A DNA stretch of 64,000 bases from Takakia lepidozioides (lineage: Eukaryota; Streptophyta; Takakiopsida; Takakiales; Takakiaceae). The translations under genes were made by a program, and so were the position numbers. The stretch is from contig CM060731.1 of the NCBI GenBank assembly GCA_030704615.1, positions 71,590,756-71,654,755 of the forward strand, read 5' to 3'. Shown piece by piece: positions 26,701 through 38,937 of this stretch. Within the stretch, counting starts at the first letter, position 1. The number at the start of each line of letters is the position of its first letter. A model generated the notes under the pieces. The model was given only the letters and a program-made list of their open reading frames with translations, was not told where the DNA came from and did no database searches.

Positions 26701-28056
26701 TGTCAATCTCTAGAGGGTGAGGACAGGTCTAGTTTTCAACAGGTTACGGGCCCATAAGACGTTACAACTGGTTGGACAGTTGAGCCACTTGATGGCGACA
26801 ACTACAAGAGTTGGATTTACAAGATGAAACTCCTACTCTCTTCAAAGTGCCTATGGTCAATAATGACTAAGAAGCCTTCAGAGGATAACTTGAAGGAGGC
26901 CACATGGAACCAAAAGAATGAGCTTGCATTGGCAGCTCTGGTCATGAACATGAGATCAGACCTTGTAGTGTGGTAAGGGATATTACAACTGCTCATGAGG
27001 TCTGGCAGAGCTTAGGTGAAGTGTATGAGACAGATGTGATGGGGAAAGCATATGTCTTGCTTCTAAGTACGTTTGGAACTCAGGAAGAGGCCAATGTTGG
27101 GGACACAATGGACACTGCACCATTGTGGCATAGAAGGTTGGGTCACTTGGGGACACAAGCGATCAAGGATCTTCAAAAGTTGGCACTGGGGTTGAATGTG
27201 GACTGGTCACACGAGCTACAATTCTGTGAAGGATGTGCTAAAGGGAAAGAGCTTGTGCTATCCAAATGCTTTTCATCTGTCTCATACACTTCTAACCTAA
27301 TGCCAGATCTCATGAGCAGTTGTAATATCCCTTACCAAACTACGACATGTTCTTGACCAGAGCTGTCAATGCAAGCTCATTCTTTTGGTTCCATGTGGCC
27401 TCCTTCAAGTTATCCTCTGAAGGTTTCTTAGTCACTATTGACCATAGGCCCTATGAAGAGAGTAGGGGTTTTCATCTTGTAAATCCAACTCTTATAGTTG
27501 TTGCCATCAAGTGGCTCAATTGTCCAACCAATTGTAACGTCTTGTGGCCCCCAACCTGTTGAAAACTAGACCTATCCTCACCCTCTAGAGATATTGACAT
27601 AAAACTTCTAGCACAAGCAGCAGTACAAAACTTGACAGTCTGAACCCAACAAGCTTGCTAGGCGACAATGGATCTCAGGAGGAAGCCACTCTCTCTGTTG
27701 AACCAAGGCTTCACTAGAAGAAAGAGCACCCTTTCTTGAACCTTCACCACCTCATCCTTCATGTTTTGGTACCTCCAATAGAGAATGCATTCATAGCCAT
27801 GAGGTTTAGCATTTGAAATCTGAAAATGTGGATATCTTCTCATCTGCCCGAAATTTTATTGTGTTTGTCTGCAGAGCGACTGTGGAGCCCCCGGCCGATT
27901 ACAGATCAAGGTGCTGCCCAAGCTTTCAAACGGCTACAGTCATTTCATTGTTTATTAGACCAGCGTGGTATACCAGCTGCTCCTTTGTTATATGGCGACT
28001 ATCTTGCCCCGGGGCGGACTGCGCCCAGTGGCCCTGGCTCCTGCTTTGAGCAGTGA
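17713..28056 (+). CDS. beta-N-acetylhexosaminidase (glycoside hydrolase family 20)
   Basis: Fourteen exons join in frame to 556 residues: 17713-18105, 18893-18967, 19334-19369, 20679-20790, 20971-21041, 21353-21483, 22049-22114, 22450-22550, 23358-23417, 23640-23673, 24311-24409, 24950-25009, 25603-25853, 27875-28056. A hydrophobic N-terminus (VILMATSLVIMAMQG) is a signal peptide. The N-terminal GH20b-like domain ends at AETVYGALRGLETFSQL. The catalytic barrel has FRGLLIDTSRHYQPLESI, NVLHWHIVDEESFPLEIPSY, VMAELDVPGHAASW and HLGGDEV, the last being the catalytic Asp-Glu pair. IGGEVCMWGE and IWPRAAAAAERLW follow near the C-terminus. The enzyme removes terminal GlcNAc/GalNAc from N-glycans in the vacuole or apoplast. 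Exon 10 is only 34 bases. The last intron (about 2 kb) contains an inverted Copia remnant. All parts look intact. Confidence 0.94.
20790..20870 (+). repeat. dispersed ~65-bp repeat, copy C
   Basis: A CT-rich head is followed by GCCACAAGGCTACGGCAAAC, then CTTATGAGTACATTCTCTCT. It begins right at the 5' splice site of hexosaminidase exon 4, so the repeat head supplies the donor GTCTCT. Confidence 0.75.
26295..26386 (+). repeat. dispersed ~65-bp repeat, copy D
   Basis: CT-rich head, then CAAACTGGGTGCGAAGTC, then TATGGCCACAAGGCTATGG and TCATGAGTGCATTCTGTT. It sits in the last hexosaminidase intron, directly before the possible Copia LTR start at about 26387. Confidence 0.75.
26387..27653. mobile_element. 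palindromic Copia retrotransposon remnant
   Basis: Left arm (about 26648-27008) encodes a Copia gag (UBN2-type) start, with DGDNYKSWIYKMKLLLSSK and ATWNQKNELALAALV. The loop (27100-27255) encodes a GAG-pre-integrase domain, LWHRRLGHLGTQAIKDL and CEGCAKGKE. The right arm (about 27308-27653) is a reverse-complement copy of the left arm, so gag faces gag around a roughly 300-bp loop. 26387-26645 begins TGTTAG and may be an LTR, but no matching partner LTR, primer site or target duplication was confirmed. Stops and frameshifts make it non-functional. It lies within the hexosaminidase last intron. Confidence 0.75.
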
Positions 28057-29129
28057 GAGACAGGTTGCCATAATGTTGTAGTTGAGATCGTAACTTGCCT
28101 TCTTTGGTGCAAGGCTTTCATAAGATCCTAAGATTTGCATCTTCGGTTTTGGGAATTCCCTTTTGCTCTTGCAGTTACGGTAACATACATGTCATATGGC
28201 ATACCTGCCTCAAGGAACTTCGAGATGTAAAATTAGAGAAACACTGAACCTGGCTCTACAGCAAATACTTTGACACCTTGAAACTCCAATTTAGACGAAA
28301 CCCAAGGATGGAAAGTATGAAACTCTAAAACCCAGGGACGAAACTCTAAACTCATGGACACTCCGGAAGTCTGAGTTAGAAAACTAACACGTGGGCAGCT
28401 TGCAAAATGATATGGAAGTCACAACTCGGAGAAAGCCAAGCCCAAGAAACTCTACTTTGAACCCAAGGACAAGCAAAGAAAAAAGTCAACACAATCAGGA
28501 AAGCAAAAACACTCTGGGGATGAGGGATGTATTCTGCGTGGATGACCTCATTCATTCCGATCTTGCCCTAACTGGAAAGGATGGTCGTGCAAGGTTCTTC
28601 TAGCTCTGCTCTTTCTAGTTCGTAAATGCTTCGGGCGATTTCTTGTCCAGGAATTTTGACTTTGTCTTGATGGCCACAGTTTTCGAGGAAGCTTTGTGAA
28701 AGACTAGTGCAAGATAAATCTGTTGGAGATTCTTGCACTTGGAGAGTCCATAGACTCATTTGTTTGATCCTGGTCATCTGTGGAGGTTTTAAGAGCAGGA
28801 GCAATGCGAGGTAGGTAGGAGGTTAGCTGCACCATTTCAGGTTTGCAACATCTGCCATTAGGATCAACACGAGAGTCATTATGATCAACTTTTTTTTTTG
28901 CCAAAAGTTGGAATGCTTTACTGATTTTATTTTGGAAGGTGTATCGATGCGTTTGACATCTTCGTATGGCGCCCCGGTATGTCAACAGTCATGGGATTTG
29001 TGATAAGTGCGTAACTCTCTTTTGAAGAATGCCTGGTGCTGACAACGATTGTGACAAGCATGGTTGAAGATCGAGATTCCAATGCTGAACACTGACATCT
29101 ATGTCACATCTGTATATACTCTCTCGCAG
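28057..29129. other. intergenic; possible 5' exon of the MSI4 gene
   Basis: Between the hexosaminidase stop and the first recognisable MSI4 exon. A basic open frame from ATG 28412 (MEVTTRRKPSPRNS) resembles the Lys/Arg-rich N-terminal tails of MSI4/FVE proteins, but I could not find a donor whose phase fits the acceptor at 29130. It stays a candidate only. Confidence 0.3.
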
Positions 29130-29137
29130 ACGAGACT

Positions 29138-32100
29138 ATGAAGAGGGCAAGTGATGAGCGCTACAAGCAATGGAAATTACTAGTGCCAGCCTTGTATGAT
29201 TGGCTGGCCAATCATAACTTGGTCTGGCCTTCCCTATCCTGCCGGTACTTACCATGTTCTCGCTGGCATTGTCAGTTGCATTTCGCATTGTTGTGAAGCT
29301 GGGGCCCAGTTTGAGGGACTAAAAAGAGTAGGTATGCTTAAACCATAAACCCAGGTAATATTGAGAACCTTCATATCGCGCAGAAAGAAAAAGCATTTGC
29401 ACCATGTAGCAACGGATGTGAGAAGTAGAATTGATTTTTTCCTCCCCAACGGTTTATGAGATGCAAATGACTCTTGAGGTTGATCTCCACATCTAAAGAA
29501 CACGAACATGTTGGTGGTTTGAGGCGATATTGATTTACATGCCGTTGCCACCATAATGCTAGATTCTTTGCATCGAGATTCTTTGCATTTGGCGGAGAGT
29601 CAGTCAGGTTTAGACTCCACTTGAGAGTAAACCAAGGAGAGTACATATGCTTTCCAGGCATAGGGAGAACTCTCTGACAGAGAAGCATTATTAACTTACA
29701 GGTGAGGTGGATGGCTACTGTGTTGTACCTGTACTGTGCTGCTTCATCAAGGCAGAAGACTGAATTTAGCCATCATTACCCTTAGGACTCAATTTTTGTG
29801 TGACCAAATAGATTTGCCATCCCCCAAGGCAGTGGCCCTCCTCCTTACAGTGTCTCCACGACCCCCACCACCACCACCACCACCTCAATGACAAGTATTT
29901 TGACCCATAAATTAGTGTAGGAGGCTTCTCTGTTTGGAAGCGTGATGCATTTCTTGGAAGGTGCCACAGGTGGGGCCCACAGCTGGAGCAAGGAACTTAC
30001 AAGACTCGCCAGCATATCTATGTATCTGAACGGGTGTGTTTTACCCCTAGCGATCCCCTTCATATGGAGGCCCTTAATCTGACCATATTAAATGCATGAG
30101 CATACTGGAACCTCAAACAGAAAGTGAGAGAGATTATCTTTGGATTTGGTGCTAGGATATCGATTACTCAGTAAGCACAGAGATCTATGATTGTAGGGGG
30201 ATTGTTTTACATGTATGAAATCGATTTTTGATGTCCTTTCGAAGCTTGGAAGAGAAGGATCATTCATGGACACAGTTGTGCTTGGAATTGCAGACAGATG
30301 GGACATTCCCAAACACGTTGATGGTTTGTCAATGCGATGTTGTGAAGCCACGAACTGCAGCAGCAGAACATATTTCACAGGCAGGTGCTATGTCTAAATA
30401 GCTACTATCACTTATTTTTATGCTAATACACACCAGATGTTGGACAATGCATCGTACTCTATCTGCTCACTGGGTTTTTATACAGGCATTCAATGGGTTT
30501 TATAATCTTTCCCACTCCGGGGGCTGATGTTGTGAACCTGTTACCAAGTACCATCTCAACGGATATGTAGCTACAGTTTGTGCTTCATTAACTTGAACCT
30601 GGTTGGGTTACTTCCACACAGTTTAATGAGGGGGAAAGGTCGCCTTTTGTGAAGAAGCATAAGACAATCATCCATCCTGGTGAGGTGAGCTTAACCTGCT
30701 TTCCAATCTAGTCTAAGTGGGTCGTTGAAGTGCCACGTTGGCAACAATACAGTAATGCTGGATTCCTAAGCATTGGAACAATGTGTGGCTAGACTCCATC
30801 CTCCGAAACTCCATTGTATGTTACAGTGCATTTTATCACGTTCAGCAGTGCTGTGAGAGGGTATTTATGGCAGTTGTTGCCAGAGTATTTCCGTCATTTC
30901 AGAGATGAAGGACTATCTAGTGAGTGAAAAAGAGAGTGGGGGTAGAGAAACACATGAAGATAAAGATTAATGCACTAATGATCTGGCTCTAATAGTATGT
31001 GGTTTCTTATGTAAGCTGAGCTTTGTAGTTCCAAGTTCGTTTCTCTCATGCTGAAATCTAATGGCTGGTGTGCACAGGTGAATAGGATAAGGGAGCTTCC
31101 ACAGAACAGCAAAATTGTTGCGACCCATACGGACAGTCCTGAGGTGACTCACATAGACATTGGTTTCTTTTTAGGGTGAGAAAATAAGATTGAAGGGTGC
31201 TCATTCGCTGCTCCAGCTAGCCTTGGTGTGACCTGCCTTTAATATAATAGCCTGAAATCCCTGAAGTGCTCCTCTGAGTCCACCATGCCAATCTTGTTTG
31301 GGTTGTTGAGTTTGCACTCCCAGACACTCTGTACTGAGGTGGAAGGACTCAATGGGAGAGAGGATGCACTCTTGAGGGTCTAGCCTGTTATGTGCTTGTT
31401 GAGAGAGATTTTGTTTGAACTCGAGTATGTTCTGCTTAAAGCCTGGAAGGTACCCCTTTGGGTTCTCCTTGCTAGAACTTGTGATGATGTGGTGATCCTG
31501 GTGGTTTTTGGTCCAATAACAGCATGTACTGATGGTTCGGCCTGTGCATAATGTTGGGTGCAAATAGGTGCTCATCTGGAATGTGGAAACTCAGCCAAAT
31601 CGGTCTGCTCCAATTGGGGCTATGTTTTCTCGACCAGATCTGGTCAACCCTCCTCCTTGTCCTTCGTGACATCTGTTCTATTACTGGATGACCTTTTGTA
31701 AGTAGTTGCTTGGAGAAACAGACAGTGCAGGTTACAGGAACAAATTTTAGTTTGAGGAGGGATTAGTTAGTGGGAAAGATTTGCTTGGAAAATATTCTGT
31801 TCTGCTATGTTGAAATGATGCATGGTAGTGGTTGTTATGGATGGCAGGTTTTAAAAGGGCACACAGAGAATGCAGAGTTTGCTCTTAATTTGAGCCCTAC
31901 TGCACCTTTTGTTCTCTCAGGAGGTGTGTATGCCCTATTTAAGGTCTTTCAGTGTACCCATGCCAATGTTTATACCCACATCTATGTCGGAAGTATGTTG
32001 GCATGGCAGATGGCTCCTGGCTTCACTGCACTGGTTCGAGTGTTGTTTGGGGGTCCTTTGTCTTTACTTGATGTGTAAGCCGAGGCTTGGAAGTCTTGTT

Positions 32101-35100
32101 TTGGTGCAGAGGTTGGATCCCGTATAATAAGCTTGTGCTGAAACTGGAGATGCAGAAGGTTAGTTTCCACTGGATCAGGGTTTTGTTTTCAGCATTAGAG
32201 AGGGACCTACTTAGTACCCTCAAATGTATTGTGAGTTTTGCCCTCTTATTCTGTTGGTTCCCTCCACTCCCTAGACAAATTTGATGTTTCGATGGGAATG
32301 ATGGATGCAGGCAAGGACCAATGTGTCCTGCTTTGGAGCATAGAGGACCAGATCACTGGTATTCAGGATTCCAGAGCTGGCACACCCGCTGGTGGGGGGG
32401 GACGGCAGACATGGAACACTGGGGGTGCTGTGTCTGACCTCTCTGCTGCCACCTCTGTTGGCCCAAGAGGAGTGTTCAAGGGCCATAGTGACACCGTGGA
32501 GGACGTCCAATTTCGGCCTTCAAGGTGGTCTTGAGATACCATCAATCTTATGCTTGGCTACTTTGGTCCTCAGATTTGTGTGGATGCGTGCAGCTCCTTG
32601 TCCATTCACATACTGAGTTTGTGGTATTGGTTGGCTTTGGGCTTTGGGCCTGGGAATATCAGCACGCAGGAATTCTGCAGTGTGGGTGATGACTCTCGCC
32701 TCATTCTGTGGGATGCGCGCTCTGGCCATGAGCCCACTCTCAAGGTCACACCCCTTTGCCCCTTGGTGCTACCCTTTTCTTCCCCTTTTTTGGCTCATAT
32801 CCTGTTTGATTGAACTTGAGGATTGCAGTTGTGGTTGAACAGGTGGATAAAGCACATCATGCAGACCTGCACTGTGTGGACTGGAATGCCCACAATGAAA
32901 ATTTGCTTCTCACTGGGTACCATCTTCCTCTTCAAATCTCAATGTAGTTGAACGGAAGATAAATGGAGCCAGAACTTGCCCTTTTGAGTATTTAGGAAAG
33001 GCAGTGTCATATGTGCAAGCGTGCTTTGGATGAAATGTTGATCCAGAAACCTACTCGTACTTTTATCTTTTTTTGGTGACCAGCTATTTTATTTAGAAAT
33101 CTCTCTTTGCCCTCACTAATGAAGCAAGGGGTTTGGTAATGGATTGGATGCTGCAGGTCAGCAGATGCCTCTGTGAGGCTATTTGATCACCGCAAGCTCT
33201 CTGCAAATGGCCAGGGTGTTCCTATTCTGCAGTTTGAAGGTCATACTGCTGCTGTGCTGTGTGTGCAGGTACACTCTTGGACCCATGATCCATAACTTGT
33301 CTTTGATTGCTACCATAATATACCCGATAACCTTCTCTTCCTCTTACTTGCATAATTAGCTCCCTTTATCTGCATCTGTCATTGGCTCTCTTGCCACTTT
33401 CAAGACTTTCAATCCTTCGTAACTGATGGATTAATATTTGGGCTTGGAATTTACATTGGGTTAGGATTGTAGGTCTTCAGTGTTTTCCTATTTTGGGATA
33501 ATAATCATGTGGGCACTCAATTTTTCTTAGTGCATGAGATGTGTGGTTCTTATGAGAGCAAACCCCACAAAGCCATCAATGAGCTTGACGGTGACCACCT
33601 AACCAATCACAAGGCTGTTCTCAAGTACTAGACGACACCACTGCCTGTCTGTTTCTTGAAGGCTGTATTTGATTATCAATACTAAGGTAGCTTGTGCCGT
33701 TGGCCCATGTGTCCAGTGTCATCTAAGCCCAAGTGTAAGATCTTCTATGTATCCCAGTGCGTCTCCTATGTCGAGGCCCAAGCGCGACCTCTAGGGTAGT
33801 TTGTGCCTTTGGCCCATGTATGAAGAATTGAAATCTAAGACCAAGTGCAATTTCCTATGTGTCCTAGTGCGTCTCCTATGTCGAGGCCCAAGTGCGACCT
33901 CTAGTGTAGCCTATGCCGTTGGCCCATGTGTGAAGAATTGAAATCTAAGACCAAGTGCAATTTATCCAAGTGGGTCTCCTATGTCGAGGCCCATCTAAGC
34001 CCAAGTGCAATCTTCTATTCATGTATCCAAGTACGTCTCCCATGTCAAGGCCCAATTTTTATTTTTTTCCATGAATTTTTTGAGTAGGAATATATCCAAT
34101 CATTATTGTTATATCTCCTGTCGAGGCTCCAATCATTGTCCCAGGAAAGCCTACTTTGCTATTTTTCACGTGCAATCCCTTATGTATCCCAAGTGCGACC
34201 TCCAGTGTCCAATGTCATCTAAGTCCAAGTGCAATCCCTATGCATCCAGAGACCCTGCAGTTTGGGAGATCTCCACGTCATTGTTCCAACAAAGCCCACT
34301 TTGCTATTTTTGCAATCTCCCCTGTCAAGGCTTCATATATTGATATATCCACTTTGCTATTTTTCACGAATTTCCAGCGACCAAAAGTACTTGAAATTCG
34401 ATATTTCCACATGAAGGGCCAACCATTGCTCCAGGAAAGCCCACTTTGCTATTTTTCGCAAATTTCTGGCGACCCAAAGTACCTGAAATTCGACATCTCA
34501 TACCGCAGGTCCAAAAATTATGAGACTAAGCCGGTGCACCCCTCCTCATCGAGGGCTTTCCAACGACACCAAGCACCAGGGCTGAGGCCCCGCGGTTTGG
34601 AGATCTCAACGACGCTACAAAACAAAACAAAACAAAACAAACTGCCTTGCTTTGTATATTGATTGCCGGTGCTGCTTGTTGGTGAGGGCTTTTGGGTGTG
34701 CAGTGGTGTCCAGACCGGGCATCTGTGTTTGGTAGCTGTGCAGAGGATGGGTTACTGAACATATGGGATTTTGAGCAGGTACTAATAGCCTATTTCCCTT
34801 CTGCTGCCGATGTCGCTCCCTCTTTCTTTTTTTCGTGGATTTAGTCATCAATGTCACAGACGGTCAGGGTTTCTTTCATTCAAGAGTTATTTTTGCTGTC
34901 TGGGCCTTCTACTTTTGTTTGCTCAAGGCTCATTCATGAAAGTGAGCTAGTTTCCTTTGTAAGCTCTGACTGGTTCACCATTCAGAAGTCTCTGTTGCAG
35001 AGTGCTACCAGTAGTGGTCATGAGTGCTTCCTGTGTGATATTTGCAGGTGGGCAAGAGAGTGTCAGATGTCAATAGAGCGAAAAAGGCATCAAAGGTGCC

Positions 35101-36015
35101 TCCGGGGCTCTTCTTTCAGCATACAGGGCACAGGTATGTGCGTTGCGTGCATGGATGTTTTCTATAGTCATTTCCCTGTTTATTATTGGTGGAGAAGATG
35201 CCATCTAGGCAACTTCTGAGCCTGCTGGCTGTGGCATGCCGCCGGAGAAAATCACTGCTGGCGTTTGGCCTTTGCCGCCATACATGTGACGTTACTGGGA
35301 TGTACACATTTGTGTTAGTGTGGTTTGCAGAGCTTACCCAATACCCTCCCCCCTTAGTGCTCTTCAGCTCATATGAAGGATCAAGATAGAAGAAGGATTT
35401 GCTAAAAACTGATAATTGTGATTGCAATCATATGGGGGAAGCAGGGATAAGGTGGTGGACTTCCACTGGGATGCCAGCGATCCATGGACAATTGTCAGTG
35501 TGTCAGATAATGCTGAAAGCAATGGTGGAGGGGGAACCCTGCAGGTACATTTTTTGGTTTTGCCTGGATCATGTTGCTTGCCCATAAACATGCCCAAATC
35601 AGGTTATATCTTCAATCACTATTTTGTTTTGAACCCACACAAAGAGATTGCTAGGTATTCATTCCGCCTGCAGCCATGCCGACATTCTAGACTTCTACAT
35701 GGCCCATGTGGTCTGATGTAGTCCTTACCACACGAAATGGCCTGCCTCTGCATGTCTAAGTCTCCAAGAATCCCCATTAGTTTGTAAGGTGGCATTGTCA
35801 GCTGGATCTTCTGCATGCAACACGGTCTGACTCATTATACAGCACTTGCAGGTGCAGTTGGTATCACAATAAATGTTTTAACATATAAGTGCTGCTGGTT
35901 GTTGATGCAGATTTGGAGAATGATTGATTTTCTCTACAGACCTGAAGAAGAGGTTTTGGCTGAGCTTGATAAACTGCATCCTCAGATTCCATTGTTTCCA
36001 GCTGCAGTTAGCTAG
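29138..36015 (+). CDS. MSI4: MSI4/FVE-type WD40 histone-binding protein
   Basis: Exons in phase: 29130-29244, 29970-30033, 30294-30380, 30622-30684, 31078-31143, 31568-31642, 31848-31923, 32311-32524, 32663-32744, 32843-32916, 33157-33268, 34704-34778, 35048-35133, 35445-35544, 35911-36015. The N-terminal CAF1c/RbAp binding segment is ERYKQWKLLVPALYDWLANH and WGPQLEQGTYKTRQ. Conserved FVE blocks follow: VNRIRELPQNSKIVATHTD, EFCSVGDDSRLILWDAR, DKVVDFHWDASDPWTIVSVS and IWRMIDFLYRPEEEVLAELD. RbAp46/48-like proteins bind histones in histone-deacetylase or Polycomb complexes; Arabidopsis FVE promotes flowering by silencing FLC. The acceptor at 29130 suggests an unlocated upstream exon, so the ATG at 29138 is provisional. 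The third listed intron appears to use a GC donor (CAG then GCAGGT at 30381). Large introns hold tandem repeats. Confidence 0.92.
29863..29884. repeat. (CCA)n microsatellite
   Basis: About seven CCA units within the first visible MSI4 intron. Confidence 0.9.
33687..34055 (+). repeat. ~110-bp minisatellite in an MSI4 intron
   Basis: Units begin at 33687, 33796 and 33906 (periods 109 and 110), with a shorter partial unit after. Each has a GTAG start, TTGGCCCATGTG, then CTCCTATGTCGAGGCCCAAG and GCGACCTCTAG. The array decays into related sequence up to about 34350. Confidence 0.88.
34345..34615 (+). repeat. duplicated satellite-like repeat, then (AAAAC)n
   Basis: CCACTTTGCTATTTTTC is followed by a TTTC(C/T)(A/G)GCGACC block and TGAAATTCGA at about 34355 and again at about 34440, giving two imperfect units near 95 bp. 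An (AAAAC)4 tract follows at 34617-34640. All lie in the same MSI4 intron as the 110-bp minisatellite. Confidence 0.7.
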
Positions 36016-37374
36016 TTGGTGCATACAACATTGACCAGCACAGCCCTCAAAACACAAGGATACACAAGAGGATATTGCTGATGAATGACTGCTAAGATGG
36101 AATGGCCCAGTCTGTTTCCTTTATTTGCTACCAGTTTAGTGAAGTACCCACAAATTAGGAAGAGGGAGAGATGGTGAGCCACTGAACAAAGGACAAGGAT
36201 GTGTGTACGCGAGAAAAGGTGGCTTGAATGGAGAACTAAACAAGCAATGGTCCGAAGGGGTGGGAGTATTGTGACAAAAACCAGGCTCCAGCTGTGATGT
36301 AGGAGCAACTGCAAGTCTTTGGAAAGACAATTTCTAAGGAGTGGCAAGTGCTGCAGTTGGCCATTTCATTACAATGAATCGATGTGGCTTGTGGCCTGCC
36401 CACCAGCACAGAAGGTTCACCTATTAGCCAACAGATTTGTGTGCCCATTGCGTGTCCATTGTGCATCGTTGGTGTCACCATTTTTCAATACCTGCCAATA
36501 TTGTGCATGTCAAAATTTTCACACATATATGTTATCAACTATGCTAGGCCAAGAAAAAATTATCCGTTGCCTATGGATTCAGAGGATATTAGTGAGTAAC
36601 CAGCAGTTCCCAACCTGGTATCATGCATCAAGTATCAACATCAACAGTAGTGGTGAGGGTGAAAGATAAGCTAGAAAGGAAAGGGAGGTTGTCATGCTGT
36701 TTGAACAGTTTGTCATCCTGCTTTTCAGGACAATGAAAGAGAGTAGAGAGGTGTTTCCAATGCCAGTCAGTGAGACTGTTCATCCCTTGGCCAAAGACCA
36801 ATAGGGTAGAAGCACTGTTCATGGCGCATGTGCCCCATAGTGGCTCTCAAAAGTAAGCCCATGGGGCAAGAAAGTATGCCCATTTCTGGAACGTGTCAGG
36901 GTGGGGTGCGCCATGATAGGCCAGCAAGCTTACCCAAAGAGGAATGAACTACAATACACCACTTAATCCATCACTTTACACTCAAATTATCCTAGGTAGA
37001 TGATGTAGAGCTGGGATTCCTTCTCACCTTACTTTTCTACATGGATGAATGGAGGAGGGATGCGCTCCGGATGATTTAAGGGATGGACGAAGCCAGGATG
37101 AAAGCTGGATGGACTTACACCTTGCGCATAAGGATGAGCTGGCAACAGCCGATGGCTTTATTAGGGGCTGTCTTATTCTAACAGCTAGTTTAGGATCAGA
37201 TTAGGATGGGACTGGGTGATCTGGCTTCTTTCTATGGCTGTGCTGGAAGGGCATCTGGTGGACCTATGTGTAAGTGTCACACGGCACTAGGATTAGATTA
37301 TGACCTAATACTGTTTTTCTCCTACTGCGCTCCTAGTCCTCCTTTTGTGTGTTGTTCTCTCTTCTTTCCGTATC
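36016..37374. other. 3' flank of MSI4; no gene recognised
   Basis: The first few hundred bases probably hold the MSI4 3' untranslated region. No open frame here shows a known motif. Confidence 0.45.
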
Positions 37375-37521
37375 ATGGCCTCCTTCCGTGGTCAAGGATC
37401 ATCTCGGTTTGGTAGACGGGGTTTCTACAGAGGCATTGGCCGCAGCAGAGGTAGAAGTGGGTCCTCTTATCTCTCCTCTGAGGACGTTGGTTCTATTTCT
37501 AATTCGTTTCCAATTCCCTAG
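37375..37521 (+). pseudogene. short Arg/Gly-rich reading frame fragment
   Basis: ATG 37375 opens 48 codons beginning MASFRGQGSSRFGRRGFYRG with further RG/RS motifs, then stops at 37519. Ser/Pro-rich sequence follows in frame beyond the stop. RGG-type composition suggests an RNA-binding tail or a retroelement gag start, but I do not recognise the family. Confidence 0.35.
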
Positions 37522-37679
37522 TCTTCGGCTTATCCTTCGATCTTAGGCCGTGGGCCTCCTTCTCATTTCTCCTCATCTCCGGAACCTTCCAATGCTTCTC
37601 TTTGCCCAGAGGCTGTTGAAGTTCTTGATGAAAAATGAGCAGATTTGGCCGATCAACATGGCACTACAAGATATGAGCG

Positions 37680-38210
37680 TTTTTAGGACTACGGCTTTGG
37701 CGGAGTCATAAAAACTGCACTAGGTAGATGACTACAGAGCGCTGAAATGCGTTGCAGTCATAGTTTTATCACTACATGACTCCGGAAAATTAGGAAGCTT
37801 TGGTCAAACATTGTTGACCACGATGACAGGGATGGTTTATATGACTAGTGTGATATGTTTGACTACACGAGGACGACGTTTCATGGAATGTTATGACTCC
37901 ATGACTGGATATGGTTTCACAGCTCTAATTATACGACTACATCGCTACACGTGTCATTTCGAAGGCAAATACACGAATGTATTCATCCATTGGACGAGTT
38001 CATCCACAGCATGACATGGCATGTAAACTTATGATTGTCTGACTGCAGATTGATTCATGACTCTATATATATGACTACATCACTACACGTGGCATTTTAA
38101 AGGCATTTATATGACTTTATTAGTACACGTGTCATTTTGAAGACATATACATGAATGGATCTATCCATAGGATAAGCTCATCCATCCATGTTTGCCGAAA
38201 TCCTATCAGC
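37680..38210. repeat. diverged direct repeats with a CTACACGTG core
   Basis: The motif GACTACAT(C)(A/G)CTACACGTG with CATTT and AAGGCA-like sequence recurs near 37938 and 38080, and TAGTACACGTGTCATTT occurs near 38120. Each is followed by ATGAAT-like sequence and CATCCAT. The block resembles a decayed tandem or transposon subterminal array. No coding potential is seen. Confidence 0.5.
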
Positions 38211-38339
38211 TTAGTACATGTGTTAGTTTCCTATTGGTTTGATATAGCTCAAGCATTTTGTAGTTACCGTAGAGCACTAAGTCGCATTCTTCATTGAGTC
38301 TGTAAAGTGAGAGTTTGCAAAGGATGCCATTTGGAATGT

Positions 38340-38480
38340 GGAGTTTGCAGAGAGGGAATGTGCGACAGTATGGCTGAACGACTGGTCGTGTCTTCAAATG
38401 CAATGATTGCAGGATAGCATGGTAATCATATCATAGGCGAGAACTGCATCTCCTTGAAGAAATTTGGAACGTTACCTTCA
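38340..38480 (+). pseudogene. PPR relic
   Basis: Reads DSMAERLVVSSNAMIAG, then a stop and LHLLEEIWN-like sequence. This matches the VFDNMAERDVVSWNAMIAGY to LQLFE stretch of the large PPR pseudogene at 46.4-48.2 kb. Too short and broken to encode anything. Confidence 0.55.
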
Positions 38481-38937
38481 TGGACATGTATGGAAGCATC
38501 GACGATGAGAATTCGAAGGGAGAGTTCGATATGATCTACAAAGGTTATCTGGTGTCAGATTGGTAAGTTATAATCGAAACGTTTAAATATCTGCTGCCAA
38601 GTCTACATCTCTTCTATTAGCAGTTATAACCAATCACCATCATGAAGCTACAGGCCCGATGCGAAATCCCAATCGGAACCTGCATCTTCCTCCCCTTTTT
38701 TGTCCTTATTTCGCTGTCAAACCCTTCATTCTATGTGGAAGGTTCCAAATGGAACTTCACATTTCCCCTCATGATCTTGATTTTGGGATTCTTTTCGAAT
38801 GCAATGTTGTTAGGATATAGGTAGCATTGTCGTCATCACAGGTTGGCCGGTCAAATAATGGAGATATTACAAAGGAAAGGTTGAAGCTGGCCGCCAGTAT
38901 ATGTGTTCTCTCTGCGAATTGCCAAACTGGCTTCATC

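Noticed and set aside
29299-29354. Exon-like TGGGGCCCAG...CCCAG stretch in MSI4, at first taken as the second visible exon with a frameshift and stop.
   Set aside because: An intact exon with the expected 64 bases and reading WGPQLEQGTYKTRQ lies at 29970-30033, so the gene is not broken. The earlier stretch is chance or a relic.
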